Below, piece after piece: positions 1 through 12,060 of a DNA stretch of 64,000 bases. A program made the position numbers and the translations under genes. Location: positions 6,123,872 through 6,187,871 of the forward strand of contig NC_058499.1 of the NCBI RefSeq assembly GCF_020382885.2, written 5' to 3'. The stretch comes from Scatophagus argus. Lineage: Eukaryota; Chordata; Actinopteri; Scatophagidae. The number at the start of each line of letters is the position of its first letter. The stretch's first letter is position 1. The notes under the pieces were generated by a model that searched no databases, was not told the origin of the DNA, and was given only the letters and a program-made list of their open reading frames with translations.

Positions 1-2389
1 GGAACAGCCTGGTCATCGAATCTGTGAGGCACAGGAAAGTAAATCATCTGTAAAAGTACAGCCTGTGGATTTTTACATTGAAAAGAAAAACACATTTTAT
101 ACATTTGCTAGATGTGAAATTTGACAAAACTGAAACTGAAATGGAATAGATTCCAGATGCACCTTTTGTTGTTTATAACTGTTATGTTGGACGCAAAGAT
201 TTTATCCATAGGATTCATAATCATGTTGGAACTTCATGACAAATCTATTAAAGCTGCATATAAGTGACATTTAGAGTGTTGATGCAGAAATAAGTGAATA
301 CGGACTATGCTACAGCTTACAGGTTCAGATCAAAATCCAATTATAAAACACCTTTAAAAGCATTACAGTAAGTTATAAAATATGTTATTGGATGAATGGA
401 TTCTGGTATTTAACGAGTGTTTATACACCGAGTCTGTACCACATCATGTACACCAGTGTATTGTCGATATTACAGTATTTTGCATGTTCTCTTTTCTTGA
501 TTTTTTACCACGATCACTGACAAAATTTAAAATATTATTACAGAATATACAATGCACTAACTTGGGAGTTACTTAATACTTCAAATACTTGTATTTTAGT
601 GAATTAAGAAACACTTGACTAGAAGCGTTAATCCAGTGACTCACGACAAGGGGTACTTTTACCCCAGGGGATACTTCTTCAGCTGCCAGGAGGTACTTGG
701 AAAGAGCTCAGCTAATTAAAAAAAAAAAAATATATATATATATATATAATTTTTTTTTACAATTTGATTTTAAAAAGTGCATCCACTGCAGTTAAGAATG
801 CATGAAGACTAATGACTAGCAAGCAGGGGAGACAAAGCAATCAATCAAAAGTAAGGGATAAATTATTAAAAATAGTCAACAAAAAGTAATGATAAATAGC
901 TGAAATGTCACTTTTATAGTACAGACCAAACAAACCACAACATTTTTATTGTAATATCCACAGTTATTTCCACTATGACATGACCAATAGTGCAATATCA
1001 TCCAGTTTAAAATCAATTCAAATTACCGTAATATATTTGAAACCTGACTCATGGTGGCACATGAGTTGTTTAAAACAGGATTGTTGAGGTTTGTTTTACA
1101 AAAAAAAGTTGCGTTAATCAATTGCTCTTTGACTGCCCACAAGATAAAAGATGTGAAGATTAATTATATGAAGAATGAAAGTCACTCTTAATGAATTAAT
1201 TCAGAAATTGATTCATTGTTGATCATCAAAATAGGCACAAAGTTAAGATTATTCACGTACTAAATAATGAATTGCAAGTCCCACAAAATACAAACATGTA
1301 TTTGAGCAGAAAAGTTTGTTTCAAATGCAGGTATTTTTTTATTCAGTCATAAAAAAATAAGCATATAGAAGTTATATATGTAAAAGTGTTCACTATTAGT
1401 AAACAATGATTGATCATATATTTATTCCAACATCTGAAGGAACACCTGAAGTTCATAAGAAGATGATAAAAGACGCTGCCTCCTTCAGGTACTTTACATT
1501 TCATATGACTCAGTGCAATTAGACATAAGGCAAAACAAACTAAAATTAAAATCATGTCAATACTCTGAAGAATGGAAAAAAGAATAACATAGTCATGCAA
1601 ATCTGCAATAATCTGTACAGCCAAAGAAATAAAAGGACTAATTTGGAAAAGTTGTGGTCAGTAAATTTAAAACCCAGTTCTTGCCTTCTCGAGCATTGGT
1701 CATTAGTATGCTTTTGTTGGATTTTTTTTTTTTTTTTTTAATTAGAAAGTAAAACATCCTGAGATGATGACGTACATTAAAAACAGAGCTCTCACATGAT
1801 TCAACTGATGTTTGGAACACACAGTAGCCTGAACGCATTACAGAAATACTCCCTTTAACTTATATCGACACGCTTTCTTTTTTTCTTCAAGTGAACTTTT
1901 GTGGTTTGTGCACACTCTTGTGACACTTTTTGTTCTCCATGTTAGACTCATTAAAATAACTGGAAATGCCATGTTAGACTACACAAACATTAGAGATGTC
2001 CATCACAGGGAAAAGATGCTTCCTTAGAAAGCAGAAACAATCAAATGTAAATTTTTAGCCACTGAGTAACAACAATGGCCACGTTTTTTTTTTTCTTCCA
2101 AATGTACATGTGACTCTGCCTCTGGCAAATGATGGCAACAAACAAATGATGTAACTAAGTAAGAATGCTGATGCCATCTTATTGTATGTTGAAGGCAACA
2201 TATAGAGGAGGAAGCTCCAGCAGCAGATCAGCAGTTACTGGTCAGGCGACTCCTAAAGTCTGCACTGTGCTTGTTTCGTCACCTTGTCTGGTGAGGTATT
2301 GCACAAAGAGCCGGGACAGAGACGGGCAGAGTCAAAGCTGAGGAGTGACCTCTGACCCCTGCAAGGCTCTGATTCCAACCTTCACGTCT
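1..2389. other. Unassigned region downstream of slc6a13
   Basis: No exon of any gene I recognise is visible on either strand. The stretch is AT-rich and has only short open frames. The part next to 2389 must include the slc6a13 3' untranslated region, read on the minus strand. A minus-strand AATAAA motif lies at 1338-1343, but I cannot show it is used. A poly-A/TA/poly-T palindrome is at about 718-759. Confidence 0.5.
718..759. repeat. A-tract / TA repeat / T-tract palindrome
   Basis: A run of about 13 A, then alternating TA, then AATTTTTTTTT. The whole is nearly self-complementary and could fold as one hairpin. Confidence 0.8.
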
Positions 2390-2554
2390 CTAGCAACGAG
2401 ACTCCTTTTCATCAACAGGGAAGTAGCCGTCCTTTGTGGGAGGCGGTTTCGGATGGAGGCTGTCTCCGTCGGCGGCAAAGATGGCCAGCAGCTTCTCCTG
2501 CTCCTGCTTCGTCTTCGGTAAGTCGGTGGACGGAGTCGTCAACAGAACGAGACG
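2390..2554 (-). CDS. slc6a13: slc6a13 last exon: cytoplasmic C-terminus
   Basis: Encodes the final 54 residues after TM12: [10 protein letters not shown], a lysine/glutamate-rich stretch, then a proline-rich segment and the end DEKESRC. TTPSTDL is shared with mammalian GAT3; the end resembles GAT2. The TAG stop is at 2390-2392. Confidence 0.85.
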   Translation of the reverse strand, partial: RLVLLTTPSTDLPKTKQEQEKLLAIFAADGDSLHPKPPPTKDGYFPVDEKESRC

Positions 2555-5500
2555 CTGTGAGTGAAAAATTCAGAAAACATGGAAAACTTGTTATATGTTG
2601 AGATAACTGATGACTACTCATTTACACACAAAACATTTAACAAGAACCAACATCTGGGTTATCTAATGAAGACTAACGTCAACTAAGAGATTATTTAAGA
2701 TTATTAAGGCAATACTAAAAAAAAAAAGAAAATTAAAAAACAGATTCAACTCTAACCATGAATTTTGCCATATTTAGGCTTTATTTGTTTACTGCATTGA
2801 TTGATTTTTTTTGACCACCAGCAACAATAAATTTGATTGGGAGTTCTGTTCCTGGCCACCTGACAAACACAAATCAAATCAAATTAGCTCTTTAGCTGCT
2901 ACACACAGCTGGTTCTTAACCTTGTTTGTCTACCATTTGATGCTGGCCAGGTAGCGTACAGTCGTTTCTATCAGAGTCAGCTGAAATCAAGTCAGTTTCA
3001 GTAGTGAGACTGAGCCGAGCAGCAAAGCAGCAGACTTACCTCTCTTAGTGATCCAGGGGTGCTGTACAGCTTCACTGCAATCCAGAGAGGGATACACAAC
3101 ATGGAGGACAGGGCCAGGATCCAGCCTATGCCATTGCCCCACCATGGGTATACATATTCGTTGTTGTACTTTAGAGGTGAGTACTTGATAAGGGCAAACG
3201 CAAAGGTTCCCTGACAACAGAGACAGAGAGATATTTCAATGTTCTGCGTGGAATGGATGTTGATTATGCTGCATACCTAACATCTGAAATACTAGGTGAC
3301 AATAATCCTGAACCTTAATCCCTCTTCCTTGTTTTGAGATCAAAACAAACAAACAAACAAGACTGTTTGGCCACTTGGGTGCAAATTGAAATGTATTTCC
3401 AGTGTCGGCCAGCAGAGGTCGCTCTTTTGTCATGGTAGAAAAGCACAGATAAAGGCAACAAAGGTGAAACCCACAAAGCATGTCGCAGGGGTGAAGAAAA
3501 GCCAGCAGAATTTGATGACAGAGTTGGGGCGATAGCCAATCATGTCCGCTATGTTGTCATAGAAACGGTCAGCACCTGTAATTAGGGAGAAATGAGGGAA
3601 ATGCAGGAGGCTTACATCAAATTACTACTTGGAAACCATAAAATCTCCTTTGATACAGTAGGCTAGGTCTCAAAGTTAAAACTTCTTTCATTTTTTATTG
3701 AATAGCTGAAAAGAGAGGGCAGTGTGGGCAGGGATCAATATTAATGCCTGTGAGGATAAAGCCTTTGTCTTTTGAATATGCCGTTAATGCCTTCCCAAAT
3801 AAACTAACTATAACACTCACCGTAAATCCAAGCAATGCAAACAGTCTCAAAAATAGCCACAAAGAGCAGGCACATCCCACTGGCTGCATAGTAGTCAAAG
3901 AGCTGGAAGACATACATGCCTCCCTGTGGAGACAGACATGAGTCTATAAGCCTGTAGGTTTGACTAGCTAAAGAAAGTCTGCATCCAGCTGAACAATCAG
4001 ATGATAGAAACGACCAAAAGACAATTTTTCAAAGTGCTACATGGCAAATATTTTTTTTGAGAAAATCATATCTGGATAACACACAGCTGAAGAAACAACT
4101 GGATGGTCATGAAGAGATTTTAGGAGAATCTGTTGTTTTATGTAGACTGACGGCTGCTAACAAGAAGCTGTCATCAGGTAAAAACAAGCAGCTTCACCAG
4201 ACTGTCATTAATCTGCTCTCAAAGACAAGAAAATCTTCAGTTTTCACGTTTCATCAAGCAACTATGTATTACCCTCTTTATATATATTTTTTTATTATGT
4301 CTATGTTAACATGATTGTGCAATAATATCTTGAGAAAGGTGGCTCTGCATGGTTATTTATGATGGTTTTGCACAGATGTTAGAAGTGCACAGTCCAACCT
4401 CCGTCAGCATGATGAGCCCCATGAGGAAGGACACCACAGCCACAGCCAGGATGAAGAGCTCCCTTCGGTTTTTACGCCGGAAGGTGGAGGGATACATGTC
4501 CACCATGGCCGTCACCAGGCTCTCCACACACACAAACTGATCACGACAGAAACAAAAAGTTTGAAATATTTGTATGGATGTGTGTTTGTTTATGTGAGTG
4601 TATGTGTGCTCCTGAAGTACCAAGCAAACAAAATTTGAGCAGATCTGTGCACACTCTCTTGAAACATAATCCATGGTGCTCTGTAAGAATAACGTTTCAA
4701 ACGTTAATATACACATTCTCTGTTTATGTGGCACAAATGTTGGTCTTACTTGACTGTCCAGTCCCAGAAAGACAATCATAATGAAGAAGCAGCAGGCCCA
4801 TAACGGAGAGAAAGGCATCATGGACACAGCACGAGGATAGGCTATGAAGGCCAAACCTGGACCTGAGTTAGACAGATTTTAAAGAGTAATTTTGTTATGA
4901 AACATACCAGTATTTGTCATGCTCGCTTGTATCATCATTAGAACAAAAGAAAAGCAAACCAGATTCAGCCACTTCTGAGATGGGCACGTTCTGCTCGTAG
5001 GACATGAAGCCCAGGATGGAGAAGATTGCAAAACCCGCAACGAAACTAGTACCACTGTTCAGGAAACAGAGGCAGAGGCAGTCCCTGGAAGCAATACAGA
5101 GAGGGGGCATATATGATTAACTGAGAATGGTGGAGATATGATTCCCTTCAATTGTAGATATACTATTATGGTGGCTTTAAACATCGTATTATTATTTTTA
5201 ACTGACATTTAAAACAGAAAAGAGAGTTGAGTAGTTGACCATAAAGTCAAATGCATCATGATTTCAGTCCTTACTTGTAGCAGTTGTTGTTATATTTGTT
5301 GTAGCTTCCCAGTGCGGTGAGGCAACCCAGGCAGATGGCATAGGAAAAGAAGATTTGAGTTCCAGCATCCATCCATACCTTAATACATTTAAAAGAATAA
5401 AATAATAGTCATTTAAACACAGGCATAAAATAAAATATTTTTTTTTTGTTTCATTTTATTTTTACATTATGTGAGATGTCCCGATGGAGAACTGCGTTTA

Positions 5501-8500
5501 CTGAAAAAGTACAGTTTGTGCTTAAAGTAGAAGGATTAAATGTCCATACATGTAGTTACAAGAGGCGACGTTTGGAATGCATCTTTTTGAGAAATACTGC
5601 GCATTTATTCATACAGGCTGGATCCAACCCACAGCCTGTCAAAACCACAGCTTCTCTGTTACCAAACCAGCCTAATACATAACTCAGCTGTCAGGGCTCT
5701 CTGAGCTACGTCAGCTCTCACATACAGAATAATTACGGTATGGAGTTCAAACAAAACCACCACAGAACCCATGTGCATTACAAAGGACAGTGTGGCTACT
5801 TGTTAAAATTACACTGTGTTCTTGTAGTTTTGTTTCAGATGTATCCCACCAGAGTGTGTACTAACAATGAACATGTCATTAACAATATAAAGGCTATAGG
5901 ATTAAACACATGCAGGGACCTGGTCTCTACCATCCCAATGGGGATGAGTCACAGATAAATTAATTGTAAAGCCTTTCCAGCTAACTGATTGTCTGGTCCA
6001 TTGAAAGCCCAATTTTCACACAGCCTCCCATGTGCACTTCATACTGAAAGTGTTACCACCACCCACACCACCTCTTCTCTTTCTAAAAACTAAATCTAAG
6101 TCTCAAATGCATCTATCAAATCCCCAAACTCTACCTCTCAACCCCACCATCCCCACGTCACCCATCCAGCAAAGCCTATTATCCATCCTGGCCTCTCTGA
6201 GCCATAAAGTGCAGCACTTTGCACCCTCTCTTTGAACACTCACTCATGCTTCAAAATTTAAATAAGGTTTCTCTTTATACTTGCAACACTGGTTAAGTGC
6301 TCCCAGGGCACTGGGGCATGTTTTAGATAGCTGGCAGCCAGCACTGAAGATCGGATTGACTGAGGGTCCAACCAACAACACAAACTCTGGACACAACATT
6401 ACACAAAGGCAGGTACTCCGAAGGCACCAGCTCCACCAGCCTAGCTTGTCTTGGCCTCCATTCACAGGGCTTTTATTCATCACCAGAGCCCTGAGAGGGA
6501 CTGAAGAGTTCCCCTCTTTTAGATTTTCAGACTGGTTGCAATCTAACAAATAAATTGTAAAGTCCTCATTACCAACCCCCTTCAGCAGTGCAAAAGTCCT
6601 CAAGATTCTGCTGGACACATTATTAAATGACACTTCAACCTTGAGAAAAAAAAAATGGTGGCAGCATAGCTTGTTTGTTAGAACTGCTCAAGGTAAATTA
6701 TGTTTTTGTTTGGTGCAAAAGTAGCTTTGCATCTCTTCTGCTTAAACCTGCAAGAACTATTTTTTTTTCTGGGAACAACAGAAACAAGCTGTGATCATAA
6801 AACTGATATAACTGATCATAATTTGGGTTGATACAACAAACCTGTTAGCAAACTGTTTCCTATTTATGCATATAGTAAATATGATGCAACTAAATTTATT
6901 GGGAGTTGTGTTTCTGGTCTCTTTCAGCACTTTATTCTTCACTAACTCCTGAGAAAAATATCACTTTAGTTATCTAATATCTATCAAGTTCTCAGCTTTG
7001 TCTGCTGCAGTCAAAAATGAGAAGCACGAACGATAAAGCTCCCTGCTGGAAAACAAAAGCGACAATCAAGAAAATTACATTTCAAGAAAATAAATACCAT
7101 CAAATATTATCTCGTATTTGTTTCCAGGAGGGATTCAGTAAAAAGCTATCAATGCCTAACTTGCCAAAGTTACTTTTGGGTCACAGCTTCTGTATTTCCA
7201 GATCACCCTTCTAGTAGAGCAACAATTTTGCTAGGCTTGCAAACATTATCTGTTAATTTCTTTATGGTTGAAAGGCTCGTAGACATGACATTGTAGTTAC
7301 TGTTTTCGGTTGCATCAAGTAGACACGTACCACCTATGCCTAATCAAGTGCTTTTTCCAGCCTACCTGTGGGTCAGCCAGCCGTCCTAGGTCGGGGTAGA
7401 GGTAGAAGTGGATTCCCCTGGAGGCTCCTGGCAGGGTGACCCCTCTGACCAGCAGGATCAGTAGCATAGCATAAGGAAAGGTGGCTGTGAAGTAAACCAC
7501 CTGAATGGAAACAGCAACACCTCACAATCACATATGTGTCCTCAAGACTTATGATCTTGTCTCTCTTTCATGAACTGAATTGTGTCTGAACTCAAATTCA
7601 GCTGTTATACTGTCTTAATTCCGTGGCAATTGTTATGGTTTGGCATAGTATGTTTTCTGTTGTGCTTTTCTTTTTGTGCTCTCTCTGTTTCCCTTTCCAT
7701 TTTCTGTTCCTTTTGCAGAGCCTGTGGGTGGCAGGGGGTGTGGTTGGCTTATTCTACGCTCTCCCTCTGCATGCTGTTCATCAGAGTTACCTGAGTTCTC
7801 CTGCTGAAGATTTCTTTCTGTCAGCCAGCTCGCTGCCTCCACAGCCTGCATTTGTTTCTGGTTTTAGTTTGTGGGGATGATTAAAAGAACCTTTTGTTCC
7901 CTCTCACCAGTGTGTTTGTCTCTGCTTTGGGGTCCTGTTCTTAAAAGAACCTAACAGCAATGTTTCTAAAGTTATCATAGCTCACAGTGGCTATTCTAGT
8001 CAGTGGACAATTATTATATATTCCTTCCTACTCTAAAAATTGCCTCACTTCCAGCACATGTGAGCTAACAACTAACCACACAGCAGCAAAAAGGGACAAA
8101 AAGCGCTTCATATCACAAATACTGTAGAATGCTACTGATGATATGGTACGAATTCTATAACCAATGTCTGAATATCGTGAATGGAGGAGGGGTTTCACCT
8201 TGCCAGTAGACTTGACTCCCTTCCAGATGCAAAAGTAGCAGATGACCCATGCAATTGCCAGACAGATAGTCAGGTCCCAATTCAGAGAGCCAATGTGATC
8301 AATTCCTGAGGAAATTCTCAGCACTCTTCGCCTGGGGCAGACACACAAAAAAGTTTCATTATATATTAGGCTGAATTTATGCTTATAACTTTAGAAATAT
8401 AGCATTTCATCTGTGCTCCCAGGAGCTAAGAAGCTAAGGGTCCATTCACAAGGCCAAATCAGAAAACTACAAAACTTAACAATCATACATTTTTTAAAAT

Positions 8501-11290
8501 GAGAATTAGAAACATGAAAATCTGGTATGATTCAGGATGGAATACAAGATTAAATTACTTAAACTGAATATCTGGTGAAGCTGTTGGTACCTATAAGGCC
8601 ATTTGAGGACATGGCCAAACAAAAAGGCACTTACTCCCAGAACTCAATGACAGGAGAGGTGGTGTTCTCATGGTGACTGATGGAGCTATTCCCCCTCTGA
8701 AATGCCATACAGAAATCTTGAATGAAGGAAAGACAAAAAGACATTCAACCCTGTGAAGAAATCCAAGCTTTCTCTGAGGTTTCCAAGTTACTCACAGTCC
8801 AGTGAAACGATGCCACCACTGAGAGTAGAGGAGTGCAATGCTGCAGCAGTATTCACTGCGCTAAGATATTAGGAAATTACAAATGAATCAAATGAAGAGC
8901 ATAAACAACAAGAATTGCAACATTAACTTAGGAGGGAAAATTTTATGGCAATCCACAAAAAGAGCCAAGATATTACAGCATATAGTCAGGCTTAGTGTGT
9001 TTGAGCTACAGTCTGATGTTGTTATTAGCATGTGCCATGAAATGTTTATTCAGACCTCAGTATGTAAAGATGTAAAGACCTGGCTAATCCTGATTAATGA
9101 TCACACACAGAGTTTATATGTCTTGTAGAGACACATCATATGTTGCAGATATCGTGTCCCGTGTCTCACCTGTGTTCCAGGTGTTGTTGCAGGAAGCCCA
9201 GGGCAGATCCCAGGTGAAGGAGTTGGACAAGTAGAAGATGGCCCATGCTAACACAACGATGTAGTAAATGTTTAGCAGAGCAACAATTACCTGGGTGGCA
9301 TAACCCACTCCTGGAACAAACAAACAAAAAAACATCAAAACAAGTTTATGAGACTTCAGCCAGTGTTACTGTTATGGAGCAAAAACAGAAACTCAAAGCC
9401 TTGTTTCCTAGTGCTACCACTACTGCTGAAGATAACAGATTCTAACAACCTGTTTCATATTTTTATGCACATTATATGTGATGGTTCTGGAAAAACAAGT
9501 CTAAACACAAACCACAATCACAACAAAGTTGAAGCATCCAACTAGTCTTGACGTGGGAATTATTTGTGCAGGCTCTAAACGACATCGCTCATTAGATTAG
9601 TCACTGAGTCCAGAGATGAATGTGAACTTCTTCGTAAACTCAGTTCAGAAATCAAAATTGTAACCCATGATCATAAACTTGTTCATTTTAACCTGAGTGA
9701 ACTAGACTAGCTGCTGTCAAGTGTGAACTTGGACAACACTGACCGCATGTGTGGCATGTGATTGGGTTTTGGGAGCAATTATCTCGAGTAAAACAATTTT
9801 GAGCTCCCCAACGGTTCCATTCATGGTAGACAAACAGGCATAACAAGCCCATTTTGCAGTATTTGATTAATACCATCTTCAGCTCACCACTCAGAGCAGA
9901 TTATAATAGGGACAATTTTAGATTAAAATCTTTTTCTGATACATGATTGCATGCCTGGCTCGACTTTTCATCAGCTGTCACCTTCTGTAGGTTATGATTA
10001 TGGCTGATTACAGACTTATTCAAAGGTAGAAAATGGAACATTAGCCAGCGTTGGCTGCTTGACAGCCATTACAGCTACATGCATCACCATCCCACATCAA
10101 TGTGGCATGTATACTGGTTGTTTGACTTGCAGACACGCATAGTGACATACATACCATTGCATGTGCACAACCGCACATGGTGTACATGCACATAAACACA
10201 TTACACAAGCACATCTGAAATTCCTCTTCCATCCCACATTATTGTACAAACATATTTAGATGCTGTCACTGGTTTGTCCTCATAAATCTTTCTTATTTTT
10301 TATGTGTGGTGAACAAGCAACTCATTGTTTCAGAACAACATGCATACTATGATTAGATTACATTACAAATTTACATTCAAAACATCATGAAAATGGATGC
10401 TGCCCCAACACATTAATCTTTACACAACACAAGAAACATCTTAACTGTGTCATAAAAATAAAACAAAGAGATCTTAGTAAAGCACAGGAATAAAGCTTCT
10501 GCAATCATTTTTACAGTAATTAAACATCCATTGAATTATCTTTCTTAAGGAAGTGTTAAGATTACCTTCAAACAGCGGGCAGATTTTCCTCCAGCACGTG
10601 ATGCCGCCCTCGCTGGTGTACTGACCGAGAGCCGTCTCCAGGAAGAAGACTGGGATCCCACAAGCAAACAGAAAGATGAGGTATGGGATGAAGAAGGCAC
10701 CTGTGTAAACACACAGATTAAAGGAACAGTTCACTCAGATTCCGTTGATGTGCTTAAGCAATGTAGCGTAGTAGAGTTAAATGATGCTTACATAAATTAA
10801 CACATTTACTCTGCAAAGTAATGTTTCTAGAAGATTTAAAGGTTAAAAACACAAAACAAAACAATTTTACCTCCTATTCTAAAAACCAAGATTTTATTGT
10901 TTGTTAGTTTTACTCTTTCTCAACCTGCGCTCATGTATCAGACATTATTGAACTGGCTGCCAAAAACTGTCTGGCTGTTTTTCCTGGACCATGACCTTCA
11001 TTGATTAATGGATCGAATGGTCACGGATCACATATTAACTCCCTGTGTATTATCTCAGATAAGTAACTCACAGATAAGTAATTCCAGCACTCACCTCCTC
11101 CATTCTTATAACAAAGGTAGGGAAAACGCCAGACATTCCCCAGACCGATAATTTCTCCGGCCACTGACAGCACAAACTCAAGCTTGTTGCCCCACTGACC
11201 CCTGTCCGTCATCTTCTCCTCTGTACTGGGCACGATATCCAGCGGCCTGCTGTGCCCATTGGACGGCTCCACCTTCGACATGTTCTCCAT
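2390..11290 (-). CDS. slc6a13: Sodium- and chloride-dependent GABA transporter 2-like (GAT2)
   Basis: This is a plasma-membrane symporter that takes up GABA, and by family knowledge beta-alanine and taurine, with Na+ and Cl-. I rebuilt 14 coding exons with matching phases: 11290-11095, 10700-10566, 9310-9170, 8716-8635, 8331-8199, 7500-7366, 5378-5275, 5084-4960, 4862-4750, 4536-4399, 3923-3821, 3575-3475, 3210-3040 and 2554-2390. They total 1842 bp, or 613 aa (human SLC6A13 is about 602). TM1 carries [20 protein letters not shown], the form shared by GAT2, GAT3 and BGT1 and unlike GAT1 or the taurine and creatine carriers. TM6 has [13 protein letters not shown] and TM8 has GLDSQ. The C-terminus ends ESRC, close to human GAT2 (ESHC). 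The start ATG is followed by a second in-frame ATG three codons later. GAT3 (slc6a11) or BGT1 (slc6a12) are the alternatives for the exact paralogue; family membership is certain. Confidence 0.88.
5379..7365 (-). other. Longest slc6a13 intron (about 2 kb)
   Basis: Intron between the exons for TM5 and TM6. It has several chance open frames, the longest on the minus strand at 6244-6633, but none with a recognisable domain. I see nothing else here. Confidence 0.6.
8635..8716 (-). CDS. slc6a13: slc6a13 exon for extracellular loop 2
   Basis: This exon encodes the second half of the large loop between TM3 and TM4. It starts [10 protein letters not shown], supplying the second cysteine of the conserved disulfide (the first is in SCNNTWNT of the exon at 9170-9310). 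It also carries NSS and NTT glycosylation sequons and ends PVIEFWE. I chose the acceptor at 8717-8719 over the AG at 8697-8699 because only the former keeps the frame and the cysteine. Confidence 0.85.
11095..11290 (-). CDS. slc6a13: slc6a13 first coding exon: N-terminus and TM1
   Basis: Residues 1-65. A polar cytoplasmic N-terminus is followed by [19 protein letters not shown] and the unwound TM1 segment that binds Na+ and substrate. The exon ends in phase 1 at a GTGAGT donor (11089-11094). Just upstream on the minus strand a CTTAG before GGCACACAG looks like an acceptor, so a separate 5' untranslated exon further right is likely; I could not place it. Confidence 0.88.
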
Positions 11291-11739
11291 GTTATCTGTG
11301 TGCCCTAAGGGTTACATCAGAAAGAGTGAAGGAGAAAAAAAAATTTCCAAAGAAAAAATGGGGCAAAAGATGCAGATAAAGTGTGCAGGATGGTACAGAG
11401 GTCGCAGCAGGGCAGCATACAGCTGGAGAAGCATATATGATTTCTTTATTTGTTTTAAGGGTTTAATGATTACAGAGACAATCATAGTACATGACCAGTA
11501 TGTAAATTTCAATGAGCCATTTTTTATTTTTTTTTTTATTTGAATATCAAAGAATCATGCAACACAAACACTACTGATGATCATCTGGAGACAAATCCTG
11601 CTCCACAGACTGTAAAAACAGTGTTTTTACTGATCCACAATAACAGACTTTGTTAGCTCCAAATCATACAGTTGGACAAATTTTAATCAAGGGATAATAT
11701 AATATGCATAAAGACTGGCAACCACAAAAAACAAGACCC

Positions 11740-12060
11740 AAAAGCACGGTGCAGAGTAGGCTTGAGTCAAACTCACGTTCTCTAATTCAGATGCAGGGGT
11801 TTGGTACACAGACAGGCAGTCAGCACAGGCAAACAAATCCAAAGAAATGAGCAGAGGCAAAGGTCACAACACAAGCAAAAGTCCAAATACCAAGAAGGCA
11901 AACCACAAGAGAGAAACCTACTTCAAGTGTCTCTTGGGAACGTAACAAACTGACAAGGAAACAAAGAATAGACAGGACAAAATAGGAGGGAGGGACAGGG
12001 AACAGGTAAAACAAATCAGGGCGGAGCAAGCGATCAAAATTGGATGGAAAGGAGCAAGCC
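11740..12060. repeat. Interspersed repeat sharing a block with 15644-16030
   Basis: The block GGCAGTCAGCACAGGCAAA near 11815 recurs near 15743. Both copies continue into A- and G-rich, CAAAA-type sequence ending in GGACAGG or AGGAAGT-like strings. This points to two members of one interspersed family. The borders are approximate. Confidence 0.45.

Noticed and set aside
1343..1838. Minus-strand open frames of 66-93 codons
   Set aside because: Low complexity, no domain, no fit to a neighbouring gene.
6244..6633. 129-codon minus-strand frame in a slc6a13 intron
   Set aside because: No recognisable domain, and no splice partners that fit the gene. It may be an old repeat.
8799..8821. Possible 23-bp slc6a13 exon with good AG and GTGAGT sites
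   Set aside because: It would replace the conserved cysteine segment; the acceptor at 8717-8719 gives DFCMAFQ, matching the family directly.
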